Origin: Weeksellaceae bacterium
GTDB taxonomy: Bacteria > Bacteroidota > Bacteroidia > Flavobacteriales > Weeksellaceae
Assembly (NCBI GenBank): GCA_022701475.1
Contig: JAKOOI010000467.1
Span: forward strand, 1-5,160
Direction: 5' to 3'
DNA: 5,160 bases
In this document: positions 1 through 5,160 of the stretch, one piece after another
Numbering within the stretch: position 1 is the stretch's first letter
Layout: every line of letters starts with the position of its first letter
Notes under the pieces: generated by a model
What the model saw: only the letters and a program-made list of their open reading frames with translations
The model's database searches: none
Told to the model about the DNA's origin: nothing
Translations under genes and position numbers: made by a program

Positions 1-513
1 ATGTACAGGAATGGCGTTGTTAAAAATGTTCCTTATGCTTCGCTCACAAATTTTTATAAAAATAAAGCGTATGCTGTAAAAGAAAGCAGGCTTTTTTTAG
101 TGGATGAAAATTTGCAAGTTTTGAAAAAGTTTGATTATGATAGAGTGTCTATTTCAACATCAGATAATTTTTCAAAATTCGGTGTGCGTGTTACACCTAC
201 CTATAATGGTGAATTAATGCTTAATGAAGAAGGAAAGGAAATTATACCGGTTCATGATAGAATTTTTAACCGGAACGATTTGGTGTATGAAACGGAAACC
301 CATTATGGGTATTCCGGAAACTATACCAATTATTTCAATTACAAGGGCGAAAACATTGGAAGCAAAAATCCCGATAAAAATGATATGATGAAGATACACA
401 GGAATTACTATGTCCTGGTCTATGATTATCAGTGTCATTATTATGATAAAGAAGGCAATTTTATCGGTTTGGAAAACGACGTCCAATTACCCTGCAGAAA
501 AGACAGATTTTAA
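1..513 (+). CDS. Hypothetical protein with degenerate WG-type repeats, probably 5'-truncated
   Basis: The frame is open from the first base and ends at TAA 511-513, giving 170 residues. I do not recognise a specific family. About four units of roughly 40 residues share the pattern of an aromatic strand followed by a 'D/N-x-x-G-x-x-I/V' turn: VDENLQVLKKFDYDRV (34-49), LNEEGKEIIPVHDRI (74-88), FNYKGENIG (112-120) and YYDKEGNFIG (147-156). This is how degenerate WG beta-repeats look, a family of unknown function common in Bacteroidota. The protein is rich in Tyr and Asn and has no signal peptide or membrane segment in the visible part. The first residues already look like the middle of a repeat, so Met1 may be internal and the gene may begin upstream; a genuine start at base 1 cannot be excluded. 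It lies on the same strand as rplK but is separated from it by rplK's own promoter, so a functional link is not implied. Confidence 0.6.
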   Translation: MYRNGVVKNVPYASLTNFYKNKAYAVKESRLFLVDENLQVLKKFDYDRVSISTSDNFSKFGVRVTPTYNGELMLNEEGKEIIPVHDRIFNRNDLVYETETHYGYSGNYTNYFNYKGENIGSKNPDKNDMMKIHRNYYVLVYDYQCHYYDKEGNFIGLENDVQLPCRKDRF

Positions 514-549
514 TTTTCTTTAAATCTTTCTAAAAATCAGACGTTTCGA

Positions 550-580
550 TTTGCTATTTCAAAAATATTTCATAGTTTTG
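550..580 (+). promoter_or_regulatory. Bacteroidota-type promoter for the rplK operon
   Basis: TTTG at 550-553 and TAGTTTTG at 573-580 are separated by 19 bases. This matches the -33 TTTG and -7 TAnnTTTG elements known for the primary sigma factor of Bacteroidota. Transcription would begin near 585-588, giving a leader of about 90 nt before rplK. The promoter starts only 37 bases after the stop codon of the upstream gene. Confidence 0.75.
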
Positions 581-590
581 CAATCCGAAA

Positions 591-659
591 AGTAGGCTTA
601 TCTAATGTGAGAATGGATAGCCTGCTGAATAATAATGCTTCCAAACTCATTCATTATTC
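591..659 (+). promoter_or_regulatory. Structured rplK leader: two adjacent hairpins, candidate autoregulatory site
   Basis: Hairpin A pairs AGTAGGCTTATC (591-602) with GATAGCCTGCT (616-626): eleven pairs with one U-G wobble and one bulged U, and a 13-nt loop (603-615). Hairpin B starts at the very next base: GAATAATAATG (627-637) pairs with CATTCATTATTC (648-659), eleven pairs with C652 bulged and a 10-nt loop. The 18 bases between hairpin B and the ATG are almost all A, C and T, and look unpaired. In E. coli and other bacteria L1 represses the rplK-rplA mRNA by binding a leader structure that mimics its rRNA site. This leader is in the right place for such control, but I cannot show that the L1 recognition motif is present. 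Confidence 0.5.
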
Positions 660-677
660 AAATTTAAAAAACAAACA

Positions 678-1124
678 ATGGCTAAAAAAGTCTTTAAAAT
701 GGTAAAGCTTCAGGTGAAAGGTGGCGCAGCTAACCCTTCTCCACCGGTAGGTCCAGCATTGGGTTCTGCAGGTGTGAACATCATGGAGTTTTGTAAGCAA
801 TTTAACGGAAGAACCCAGGACAAGCCAGGTCAGGTTTTACCTGTAGTAATTACAGTATACGAAGACAAATCTTTTGAATTCGTTATCAAAACCCCACCTG
901 CAGCAATCCAGTTAATGGATGCGGCTAAAATCAAAGGAGGATCCGGTGAACCGAACAGAAACAAAGTAGGTGCTGTATCCTGGGATCAGGTGAAGAAAAT
1001 CGCTGAAGACAAAATGACTGACCTTAACTGCTTTACGATGGAATCTGCGGTTTCTATGGTTGCAGGTACTGCCAGATCAATGGGATTAAGAGTAACAGGA
1101 ACTAAACCGACTTTTAACGCTTAA
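678..1124 (+). CDS. rplK: 50S ribosomal protein L11
   Basis: L11 binds the 1070 region of 23S rRNA (helices 43-44) with L10 and forms the base of the GTPase-associated centre, where elongation factors and RelA act. The 148 residues are close to the usual 140-148. The N-terminal domain carries the proline-rich [10 protein letters not shown] (20-29), the region where thiostrepton-resistance changes map, and KTPPAA (71-76). The C-terminal rRNA-binding domain (about 77-143) includes [14 protein letters not shown] (85-98) and the family signature around [20 protein letters not shown] (115-134). The ATG at 678 follows an A-rich stretch without Shine-Dalgarno sequence, normal in Bacteroidota, and MAKK is the expected N-terminus. 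It is the first gene of the operon; rplA starts 11 bases after its stop. The identification is firm. Confidence 0.98.
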   Translation: MAKKVFKMVKLQVKGGAANPSPPVGPALGSAGVNIMEFCKQFNGRTQDKPGQVLPVVITVYEDKSFEFVIKTPPAAIQLMDAAKIKGGSGEPNRNKVGAVSWDQVKKIAEDKMTDLNCFTMESAVSMVAGTARSMGLRVTGTKPTFNA

Positions 1125-1135
1125 AACTTAGAGAA

Positions 1136-1828
1136 ATGGCAAAATTAACAAAAAAGCAAAAGGAAGCTTTAAGCAAAGTAGAAAAAGGAAGAATCTATAA
1201 CCTGGAAGAAGGTTCAGCTCTTGTGAAAGAAGTGAACACTGCCAAGTTTGATGCTTCTGTAGATATCGCTGTTCGTCTTGGGGTAGACCCTAGAAAAGCA
1301 AACCCGATGGTAAGAGGTGTTGTATCCCTTCCTCACGGTACCGGTAAAGATGTTAAAGTATTGGCTTTGGTAACTCCGGATAAAGAAGCAGAAGCTAAAG
1401 AAGCGGGTGCTGATTATGTAGGTCTTGATGAATATTTACAAAAAATCAAAGATGGCTGGACTGATGTTGACGTAATCGTTACCATGCCGGCCGTAATGGG
1501 TAAATTAGGACCATTGGGTAGAGTGTTAGGACCAAGAGGCCTGATGCCAAACCCTAAATCAGGAACTGTGACGATGGAAATCGGGAAAGCGGTAACTGAA
1601 GTAAAAGCAGGTAAAATTGATTTCAAAGTAGACAAATACGGAATTATCCACGCCGGTATCGGTAAAGTATCTTTCGACGCTGCGAAAATCAAAGAAAATG
1701 CTCAGGAACTGATCTCCACACTGATCAAAATGAAGCCGACGGCTGCTAAAGGTACTTACGTAAAAAGCATCTATCTGTCTTCTACCATGAGTCCTGGTAT
1801 TGCAATCGATACTAAATCTGTTAACTAA
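1136..1828 (+). CDS. rplA: 50S ribosomal protein L1
   Basis: L1 forms the mobile stalk that guides deacylated tRNA out of the E site, and in many bacteria represses its own operon. The 230 residues match the usual 225-235. The family signature [17 protein letters not shown] is at 125-141. Domain I is split between the N-terminus ([17 protein letters not shown], 38-54) and the C-terminus. The C-terminal RNA-contact segment reads [11 protein letters not shown] (215-225), so the Thr217-Met218-Gly219 triad described for Thermus L1 appears here as Thr217-Met218-Ser219. It lies 11 bases after rplK and 17 bases before rplJ, a tightly packed co-transcribed unit. The 17-base gap leaves no room for the L10-binding leader found before rplJ in E. 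coli. The identification is firm; whether this L1 regulates the leader at 591-659 is inference. Confidence 0.98.
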   Translation: MAKLTKKQKEALSKVEKGRIYNLEEGSALVKEVNTAKFDASVDIAVRLGVDPRKANPMVRGVVSLPHGTGKDVKVLALVTPDKEAEAKEAGADYVGLDEYLQKIKDGWTDVDVIVTMPAVMGKLGPLGRVLGPRGLMPNPKSGTVTMEIGKAVTEVKAGKIDFKVDKYGIIHAGIGKVSFDAAKIKENAQELISTLIKMKPTAAKGTYVKSIYLSSTMSPGIAIDTKSVN

Positions 1829-1845
1829 TATATATCCTTAAGACA

Positions 1846-2430
1846 ATGACAAAAGACCAAAAAGTTGTAGCGATACAAGAGATCAAAGACTTGCTTCAGG
1901 ATGCCAAAGTAGTTTATGTAGCAGATCTTGACGGTTTGAATGCCGCTAAATCCTCTGATTTCAGAAGACAGGCTTTCAAGCAGAATATCAAAGTGAAAGT
2001 AGTAAAAAATACACTTTTACAAAAAGCAATGGAGCAGATCGACGGAGTGGATTTCTCTGAAATGTTCGAAACTTTCAAAGGAAACTCTGCATTGATGATT
2101 GCTGAAACGGCTAACGCTCCTGCAAAATTAATCCAAGGGTTCAGAAAGAAAGAAGAAAAGCCGGCACTGAAGTCTGCTTTTGTTCAGGAAACTTTCTATG
2201 TTGGTGACAACAACCTGGACATGCTGGCCAACATCAAGTCCAGAGAAGAAATGATCGGTGAAATCATCGGATTGCTTCAGTCTCCGATCCAGAGAGTGGT
2301 TTCTGCTCTACAGAACAAATCTGAATCTGCAGAAGCAAACGCTGAAGAAGCGGCGCCTGCTCAGGAAGAAACTGCGGCTACCGAAGCTCCGGAAGCTGCT
2401 GCAGAAGGAGAAGCTCCTGCTGCTGAATAA
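1846..2430 (+). CDS. rplJ: 50S ribosomal protein L10 with Ala/Glu-rich C-terminal extension
   Basis: L10 anchors the L12 dimers to the ribosome and contacts L11 and 23S rRNA. The N-terminal globular domain (about 1-120) shows the family features VVYVADLDGLNAAKSSDFRR (22-41), KVVKNTLLQKA (51-61) and FETFKGNSALMI (74-85). The long helix that in E. coli carries the L12 dimers corresponds to about 121-158. The protein is 194 residues, against about 165-175 for most L10 proteins. The excess is a tail (159-194) with 15 Ala and 11 Glu in 36 residues, no Lys or Arg, and scattered Pro, similar in composition to an L12 hinge. The tail is in frame, ends at a normal stop, and keeps the codon style of the gene, so it does not look like a frameshift product. 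ATG at 1846 gives the expected MTKDQK start. Confidence 0.97.
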   Translation: MTKDQKVVAIQEIKDLLQDAKVVYVADLDGLNAAKSSDFRRQAFKQNIKVKVVKNTLLQKAMEQIDGVDFSEMFETFKGNSALMIAETANAPAKLIQGFRKKEEKPALKSAFVQETFYVGDNNLDMLANIKSREEMIGEIIGLLQSPIQRVVSALQNKSESAEANAEEAAPAQEETAATEAPEAAAEGEAPAAE

Positions 2431-2474
2431 TTACACTCAAAAAATAATCAATAATCAACAAAAACATTACAACA
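2431..2474 (+). promoter_or_regulatory. A-rich translation initiation region of rplL
   Basis: This is the longest spacer inside the operon (44 bases). It is almost free of G and contains the tandem AATCAATAATCAA and then runs of A and C up to the ATG. No Shine-Dalgarno sequence is present. Unstructured A-rich upstream sequence is the usual signature of strongly translated genes in Bacteroidota. L12 is needed in several copies per ribosome, so an unusually open initiation region is reasonable here. I see no promoter in the spacer. The role is inferred from composition only. Confidence 0.4.
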
Positions 2475-2843
2475 ATGTCAGATTTAAAAAATTTAGCTGA
2501 AACGCTGGTAAACCTAACTGTAAAAGACGTAAACGAATTAGCTGCTATCCTTAAGGATGAGTACGGAATCGAGCCTGCTGCTGCTGCAGTAGTAATGGCT
2601 GGTCCTGGTGCTGGTGAAGCTGCTGAAGAAAAGACTGAATTCGACGTAATTCTTAAGTCTGCAGGTGCTTCTAAATTAGCTATCGTTAAATTGGTAAAAG
2701 ATTTAACCGGTGCTGGTCTTAAAGAAGCTAAAGATATCGTAGACGGAGCTCCTGCTGCTATCAAGCAAGGAATCTCTAAAGACGAAGCTGAAGCGCTTAA
2801 GAAGCAATTGGAAGAAGCTGGTGCTGAAGTAGAATTGAAGTAA
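2475..2843 (+). CDS. rplL: 50S ribosomal protein L7/L12
   Basis: L12 forms the flexible stalk dimers that recruit and stimulate EF-Tu, EF-G, IF2 and RF3. The 122 residues match the family length. The N-terminal dimerisation and L10-binding domain is at about 1-33 ([20 protein letters not shown] at its start). The Ala/Gly-rich hinge is at about 35-52, and the factor-binding C-terminal domain at about 53-122, with [20 protein letters not shown] (66-85) followed by KDIVDGAP. The usual TGLGLKEAK reads TGAGLKEAK, a conservative change. The hinge is encoded mainly by GCT/GCA alanine codons. It is the last gene of the operon: an intrinsic terminator begins 22 bases after the stop. The identification is firm. 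Confidence 0.98.
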   Translation: MSDLKNLAETLVNLTVKDVNELAAILKDEYGIEPAAAAVVMAGPGAGEAAEEKTEFDVILKSAGASKLAIVKLVKDLTGAGLKEAKDIVDGAPAAIKQGISKDEAEALKKQLEEAGAEVELK

Positions 2844-2865
2844 TTCTTTTTACATACCTTACAAG

Positions 2866-2898
2866 ATCCGTCTCAATGCACATTGGGACGGATTTTTT
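2866..2898 (+). terminator. Intrinsic terminator of the rplK-rplL operon
   Basis: ATCCGTCTCAATG (2866-2878) and CATTGGGACGGAT (2881-2893) form 13 pairs with a single U-G wobble around the dinucleotide CA; in practice the innermost pairs open to make a loop. A run of six T (2893-2898) follows directly. The run of A needed for termination in the opposite direction is absent, so it should act on rplL transcripts only. Confidence 0.9.
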
Positions 2899-2940
2899 AT
2901 ATACCCTACGGCTTTGATCAGCCACTCATCCGTTTTTTTT

Positions 2941-3070
2941 CAGGAGCTCTTTCCGGCTATCCGCTCATACTCCTCGCGCCGACGCATTCCGGCCCGCCCT
3001 GCCGCCAGGGCCCATCCATTCCCGGACTCTCCGGCCCCGCTGTGGGGTAACCGCTTCTATCCGGGCTATG
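2941..3070. ncRNA. GC-rich structured intergenic element, possibly Flavo-1-like RNA
   Basis: Positions 2941-3060 contain 81 G or C in 120 bases, far above the neighbouring sequence, and no credible gene. The ends can pair: AGC (2945-2947) with GCT (3065-3067), and CCGG (2953-2956) with CCGG (3061-3064), with TCTTT (2948-2952) bulged. Inside are the perfect hairpin GCCCTG-CCGC-CAGGGC (2996-3011) and CCCC-GCTGT-GGGG (3035-3047). From memory, the end sequences (CAGGAGCT..TTCC.GCTATCCGCT and CGCTTCTATC.GGGCTA) recur between genes in many flavobacteria, with variable middles and compensating changes in the CCGG pairs. I associate this with the Flavo-1 RNA motif but could not check it. The RNA strand is unresolved; unpaired segments are purine-rich on the minus strand, which slightly favours that strand. 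Frames through it encode only arginine/proline-rich shadow peptides. Confidence 0.4.
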
Positions 3071-3117
3071 ATACCAGCCAGACCACACATCCCGGACCGT
3101 ATTTCCACAGCCGTGCA

Positions 3118-3140
3118 TACGTCAAAAATTTTTGACCGTA
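3118..3140. repeat. 16-bp perfect palindrome with flanking arms
   Basis: GTCAAAAATTTTTGAC (3121-3136) is a perfect palindrome. With C3137 bulged, TAC (3118-3120) and GTA (3138-3140) extend it by three more pairs. The sequence has no loop, which suits a symmetric protein-binding site better than an RNA hairpin, and no T-run follows it. It sits just downstream of the GC-rich element. I do not recognise the binding factor. Confidence 0.4.
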
Positions 3141-3153
3141 CAAGGAACAAAAG

Positions 3154-3214
3154 CTGCCTGGTAAAGCCGTTTGTTTTCAGGCTTCGCCAGTGAAGCGGCC
3201 CCAGGATGGTGCAG
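3154..3214. other. Compound hairpin of 61 nt in the rplL-rpoB gap
   Basis: Several nested complementary blocks lie in order: CTG (3154-3156) with CAG (3212-3214), CCTGG (3157-3161) with CCAGG (3201-3205), GCCG (3166-3169) with CGGC (3196-3199), and CTTC (3182-3185) with GAAG (3192-3195). The 3' side carries a bulge at 3206-3211. No start codon with a plausible protein and no T-run adjoin it. It may be a further domain of the GC-rich element or an independent decayed repeat; function unknown. Confidence 0.3.
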
Positions 3215-3250
3215 TTATTCAAACAGCTGCCTTTCAGGACCTGGCTGTTC

Positions 3251-3528
3251 CGGTTCATCAGGAAAAAGGAAAAAATAGGTGTTCCGTTTGCCCATATTTT
3301 TTATTTACTTCAGGCTGTATAAAAATTAATACATTAAATATAAAGAGGACTTGCTCCGGCTGCTTAACAATAAACCTGCATGTCCCGCTGCAAACCAGAC
3401 AAGTGAGCTATGATCTTTGTGATAATTTTTCCCAACCGAGGGGAGATTGATAATTTCATTTTGATTTAGTACAGCGGTCATCTGATGAGCGTCCGGTTTT
3501 GGACATTATTGGAAATAAGACGTTTATA
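3251..3528. other. Intergenic stretch without recognised features
   Basis: Base composition falls from GC-rich to AT-rich along this stretch. Short frames exist, the longest continuing to 3450, but the predicted peptide (cysteine-scattered, no domain, no initiation context) is not convincing. I see no tRNA, no good promoter on either strand and no terminator. A 4-bp hairpin (GTCC 3491-3494 with GGAC 3501-3504) lies just upstream of the rpoB promoter but is within chance expectation. Confidence 0.5.
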
Positions 3529-3560
3529 TTTGTTAAAGTCAAATATTTTTCCTATCTTTG
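3529..3560 (+). promoter_or_regulatory. Bacteroidota-type promoter for rpoB
   Basis: TTTG at 3529-3532 and TATCTTTG at 3553-3560 are 20 bases apart, matching the TTTG/TAnnTTTG consensus of the Bacteroidota primary sigma factor; the following C gives the very typical TATCTTTGC. Transcription should start near 3565-3568. The spacer is AT-rich, as expected for a strong promoter. It lies about 320 bases before the rpoB start and 630 bases after the rplL terminator, so it is the obvious source of rpoB mRNA. Confidence 0.8.
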
Positions 3561-3567
3561 CTGTCTC

Positions 3568-3786
3568 TTTTGGCGCGAATAATTGTACATATATCTATAA
3601 AATACTGAATATCACCTCTTTCATGATTGTGAAAGGGTTTTCGTGTTTTATAAATATATAGCCATTTAAAGTTCTGAAAGTGATAAAGATATTTTGCATT
3701 ACGCTGTGAAAAGATATACCAGTGTTGCAGTTAGAAAGAACTAAGCATAAAGTTAAAAGAACCGGGGTCTTTCGTGAGCGCCAAAA
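3568..3786 (+). promoter_or_regulatory. Structured 5' leader of rpoB
   Basis: TTTTGGCGC (3568-3576), at the predicted 5' end of the transcript, is perfectly complementary to GCGCCAAAA (3778-3786). Within this closing helix, 3589-3605 pairs with 3643-3659 over 17 positions with one C-A mismatch and one U-G wobble. It encloses an 8-bp hairpin, CTCTTTCA (3616-3623) with TGAAAGGG (3630-3637), loop TGATTG. Two smaller hairpins follow: 3689-3717 (ATAT-TTT against AAA-g-ATAT) and 3727-3746 (GC, AGTT against AACT, GC). A pyrimidine-rich run (3790-3801) comes after the closing helix. The AU-rich stem alone could be chance in such AT-rich sequence; the combination with a GC-containing closing helix exactly at the transcript start is what argues for a real structure. 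A regulatory role is inference. Confidence 0.45.
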
Positions 3787-3829
3787 CACTTTTTCCTTTT
3801 TCAGATAACTTTTGTTCCTGATCTTTCTG

Positions 3830-3860
3830 ATATTTTTTAATGAATCAAAATATTTTTTAA
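3830..3860 (+). repeat. Direct repeat of 11 bp before rpoB
   Basis: ATATTTTTTAA occurs at 3830-3840 and again at 3850-3860, exactly 20 bases apart, about two turns of the helix. It lies 17-48 bases before the rpoB ATG, inside the leader. The repeat is low in complexity, so chance is a serious alternative. Confidence 0.35.
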
Positions 3861-3877
3861 CCCTTCTTACAAGTTTT

Positions 3878-5160
3878 ATGAGTAAAACAACAGCAACCAC
3901 TAAGGGGACGCCGAGGATTAATTTCTCTTCAGCAAAAGGAAAAATCATCACTCCTGACTTCCTGGATATCCAGATCGAGTCTTTCAAAGAGTTTTTCCAG
4001 CTGGATACGCTTCCTGAAGACAGAACCGATGAAGGTCTTTACAAGACTTTTCAGGAAAACTTCCCGATTACGGATTCCAGAAACCAGTTCGTGCTGGAAT
4101 TCCTGGATTATCTGGTAGATTCTCCGCGTTACTCTATCGATGAGTGTGTGGAAAGAGGATTAACGTATTCCGTGCCTCTTAAAGCAAGACTTAAACTGTA
4201 CTGTACTGATCCTGAACATGAAGACTTCCAGACTGTCGTTCAGGATGTATATTTGGGCCCGGTTCCTTATATGACGCCGAGCGGATCTTTCATCATCAAC
4301 GGTGCTGAAAGGGTAATCGTTACGCAGCTGCACCGTTCACCTGGTGTATTCTTCGGACAGACTTACCACGCCAACGGAACAAAACTTTACTATTCAAGAA
4401 TCATTCCTTTCAAAGGATCCTGGATGGAATTTACCACCGATATCAACAGCGTAATGTACGCGTATATCGACCGTAAGAAAAAATTACCGTTAACCACTTT
4501 ATTAAGAGCGATCGGTTATGAATCTGATAAGGACATCCTTCAGATCTTCGACCTTGCTGAGGAAGTAAAAGTTTCCAAAGCGGCCCTTAAAAAAGTAGAA
4601 GGAAGAACATTGGCTGCGAGAGTTTTGAACACCTGGTTCGAAGATTTCGTAGATGAAGATACGGGTGAAGTAGTTTCTATCGAAAGAAACGAGATCATCC
4701 TGGATAGAGAAACCATTCTTGAAAAAGAGCATTTGGACCTGATCCTTGATGCCGGTGTAAAATCGATCCTGATTCACAAAGAAAACAGCAACGAGTTCTC
4801 TATTATCCAGAATACCTTACAGAAAGACCCTACCAATTCTGAAAAAGAAGCGGTGGAATATATCTATCGTCAGCTGAGAAATGCAGATCCGCCCGATGAG
4901 GAAACCGCAAGAGGAATTATTGAGAAATTATTCTTCTCCGAGCAAAGGTATTCATTAGGGGAAGTAGGACGTTACAGGCTGAACAAGAAATTAAGCCTGA
5001 ATATTCCTACAACGACTGAGGTGCTTACCAAAGAAGATATCATCGCGATTGTAAGACACCTGATCGAGCTGGTCAACTCAAAAACCGATGTTGATGATAT
5101 CGACCACTTGTCCAACAGGAGAATTAAAACCGTTGGTGAGCAGCTGGCAGGACAGTTCGG
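3878..5160 (+). CDS. rpoB: DNA-directed RNA polymerase subunit beta, N-terminal part
   Basis: Beta forms, with beta-prime, the active-site cleft of RNA polymerase. The frame runs from ATG 3878 through 427 complete codons to the window edge without a stop, roughly the first third of a protein of more than 1,200 residues. Recognisable blocks are [20 protein letters not shown] (11-30), [16 protein letters not shown] [12 protein letters not shown] (96-107), [20 protein letters not shown] (124-143), the highly conserved [19 protein letters not shown] (141-159), and [20 protein letters not shown] (406-425), which matches E. coli DDIDHLGNRR. This covers protrusion and lobe. The window stops before the main rifampicin-resistance cluster; the minor N-terminal site lies in [13 protein letters not shown] and looks wild type. 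The start is fixed by the MSKTT N-terminus; the upstream ATG at 3840 is out of frame. No Shine-Dalgarno sequence is present. rpoC is expected downstream. Confidence 0.98.
   Translation, partial: MSKTTATTKGTPRINFSSAKGKIITPDFLDIQIESFKEFFQLDTLPEDRTDEGLYKTFQENFPITDSRNQFVLEFLDYLVDSPRYSIDECVERGLTYSVPLKARLKLYCTDPEHEDFQTVVQDVYLGPVPYMTPSGSFIINGAERVIVTQLHRSPGVFFGQTYHANGTKLYYSRIIPFKGSWMEFTTDINSVMYAYIDRKKKLPLTTLLRAIGYESDKDILQIFDLAEEVKVSKAALKKVEGRTLAARVLNTWFEDFVDEDTGEVVSIERNEIILDRETILEKEHLDLILDAGVKSILIHKENSNEFSIIQNTLQKDPTNSEKEAVEYIYRQLRNADPPDEETARGIIEKLFFSEQRYSLGEVGRYRLNKKLSLNIPTTTEVLTKEDIIAIVRHLIELVNSKTDVDDIDHLSNRRIKTVGEQLAGQF

Noticed and set aside
2908..2940. A possible second terminator: ACGG (2908-2911) with CCGT (2930-2933) followed by eight T
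   Set aside because: Only four pairs span an 18-nt loop, and a competing 4-bp hairpin (GGCT/AGCC) uses the same bases. It is too weak to call beside the strong terminator at 2866-2898.
2914..3135. A 73-residue forward frame beginning MISHSSVFFQELF and rich in Arg and Pro
   Set aside because: It runs through the GC-rich structured element and has no initiation context or domain. Peptides of this kind (with QELFPAIRS) are, from memory, often mispredicted over this recurring noncoding sequence.
3152..3238. Direct repeats AGCTGCCT (3152-3159 and 3225-3232) and TTTCAGG (3175-3181 and 3232-3238)
   Set aside because: The copies are only 7-8 bases long and their spacing differs between the two occurrences, so they are within chance expectation.
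2965..3258. A 97-residue reverse frame across the GC-rich element and compound hairpin
   Set aside because: The long frame is explained by high G+C content with few stops; the peptide shows no domain and no promoter faces it.
3190..3450. An 86-residue forward frame in the gap with several cysteines
   Set aside because: The cysteines do not form a recognisable zinc-binding spacing, there is no promoter or A-rich start region, and composition changes along the frame as in noncoding DNA.
3595..3987. A 130-residue reverse frame with a hydrophobic stretch near its start, overlapping the rpoB start
   Set aside because: The first third is antisense to the conserved rpoB N-terminus and the rest is antisense to the rpoB leader. 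The hydrophobic segment is the reverse reading of rpoB codons; no promoter is visible on that strand.

Overview
The window reads as chromosomal DNA of a flavobacterium, most likely Chryseobacterium or a close relative in the Weeksellaceae. The reasons are the sequences of L11, L1, L10, L12 and RNA polymerase beta, the absence of Shine-Dalgarno sites with A-rich stretches before the start codons instead, and two promoters of the Bacteroidota type (TTTG, 19-20 bases, TAnnTTTG). This assignment rests on recognition of the proteins and signals, not on a database search.

Layout, all genes on the + strand. Positions 1-513 hold the end (or possibly all) of an unrecognised tyrosine- and asparagine-rich protein with degenerate WG-type repeats. 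A good promoter at 550-580 and a leader with two back-to-back hairpins (591-659) precede the ribosomal protein operon rplK-rplA-rplJ-rplL (678-2843), which closes with a strong intrinsic terminator (2866-2898). A gap of 1,034 bases (2844-3877) without a credible gene follows. The 5'-truncated-looking first gene and the 3'-truncated rpoB (3878 to the window end) flank the whole.

The gap has three parts. First, 2941-3070 is a GC-rich (about two thirds G+C), hairpin-rich element that resembles a sequence recurring in flavobacterial genomes and may be a Flavo-1-type structured RNA. Second, about 3071-3250 holds a 16-bp perfect palindrome and a 61-nt compound hairpin. Third, after an AT-rich stretch with nothing recognisable, a promoter at 3529-3560 starts an estimated 310-nt rpoB leader. 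Its first nucleotides can pair with 3778-3786, closing a domain of about 200 nt that contains a long nested stem-loop.

Functionally, L11 and L1 bind 23S rRNA (GTPase-associated centre and L1 stalk), and L10 and L12 form the stalk that recruits translation GTPases. Beta is the catalytic partner subunit of RNA polymerase. In many bacteria rplL and rpoB share transcripts. Here the terminator, the long gap and a separate promoter suggest that ribosomal and polymerase expression are largely uncoupled, each with its own structured leader. The leaders and the GC-rich element are the parts most worth a second look.
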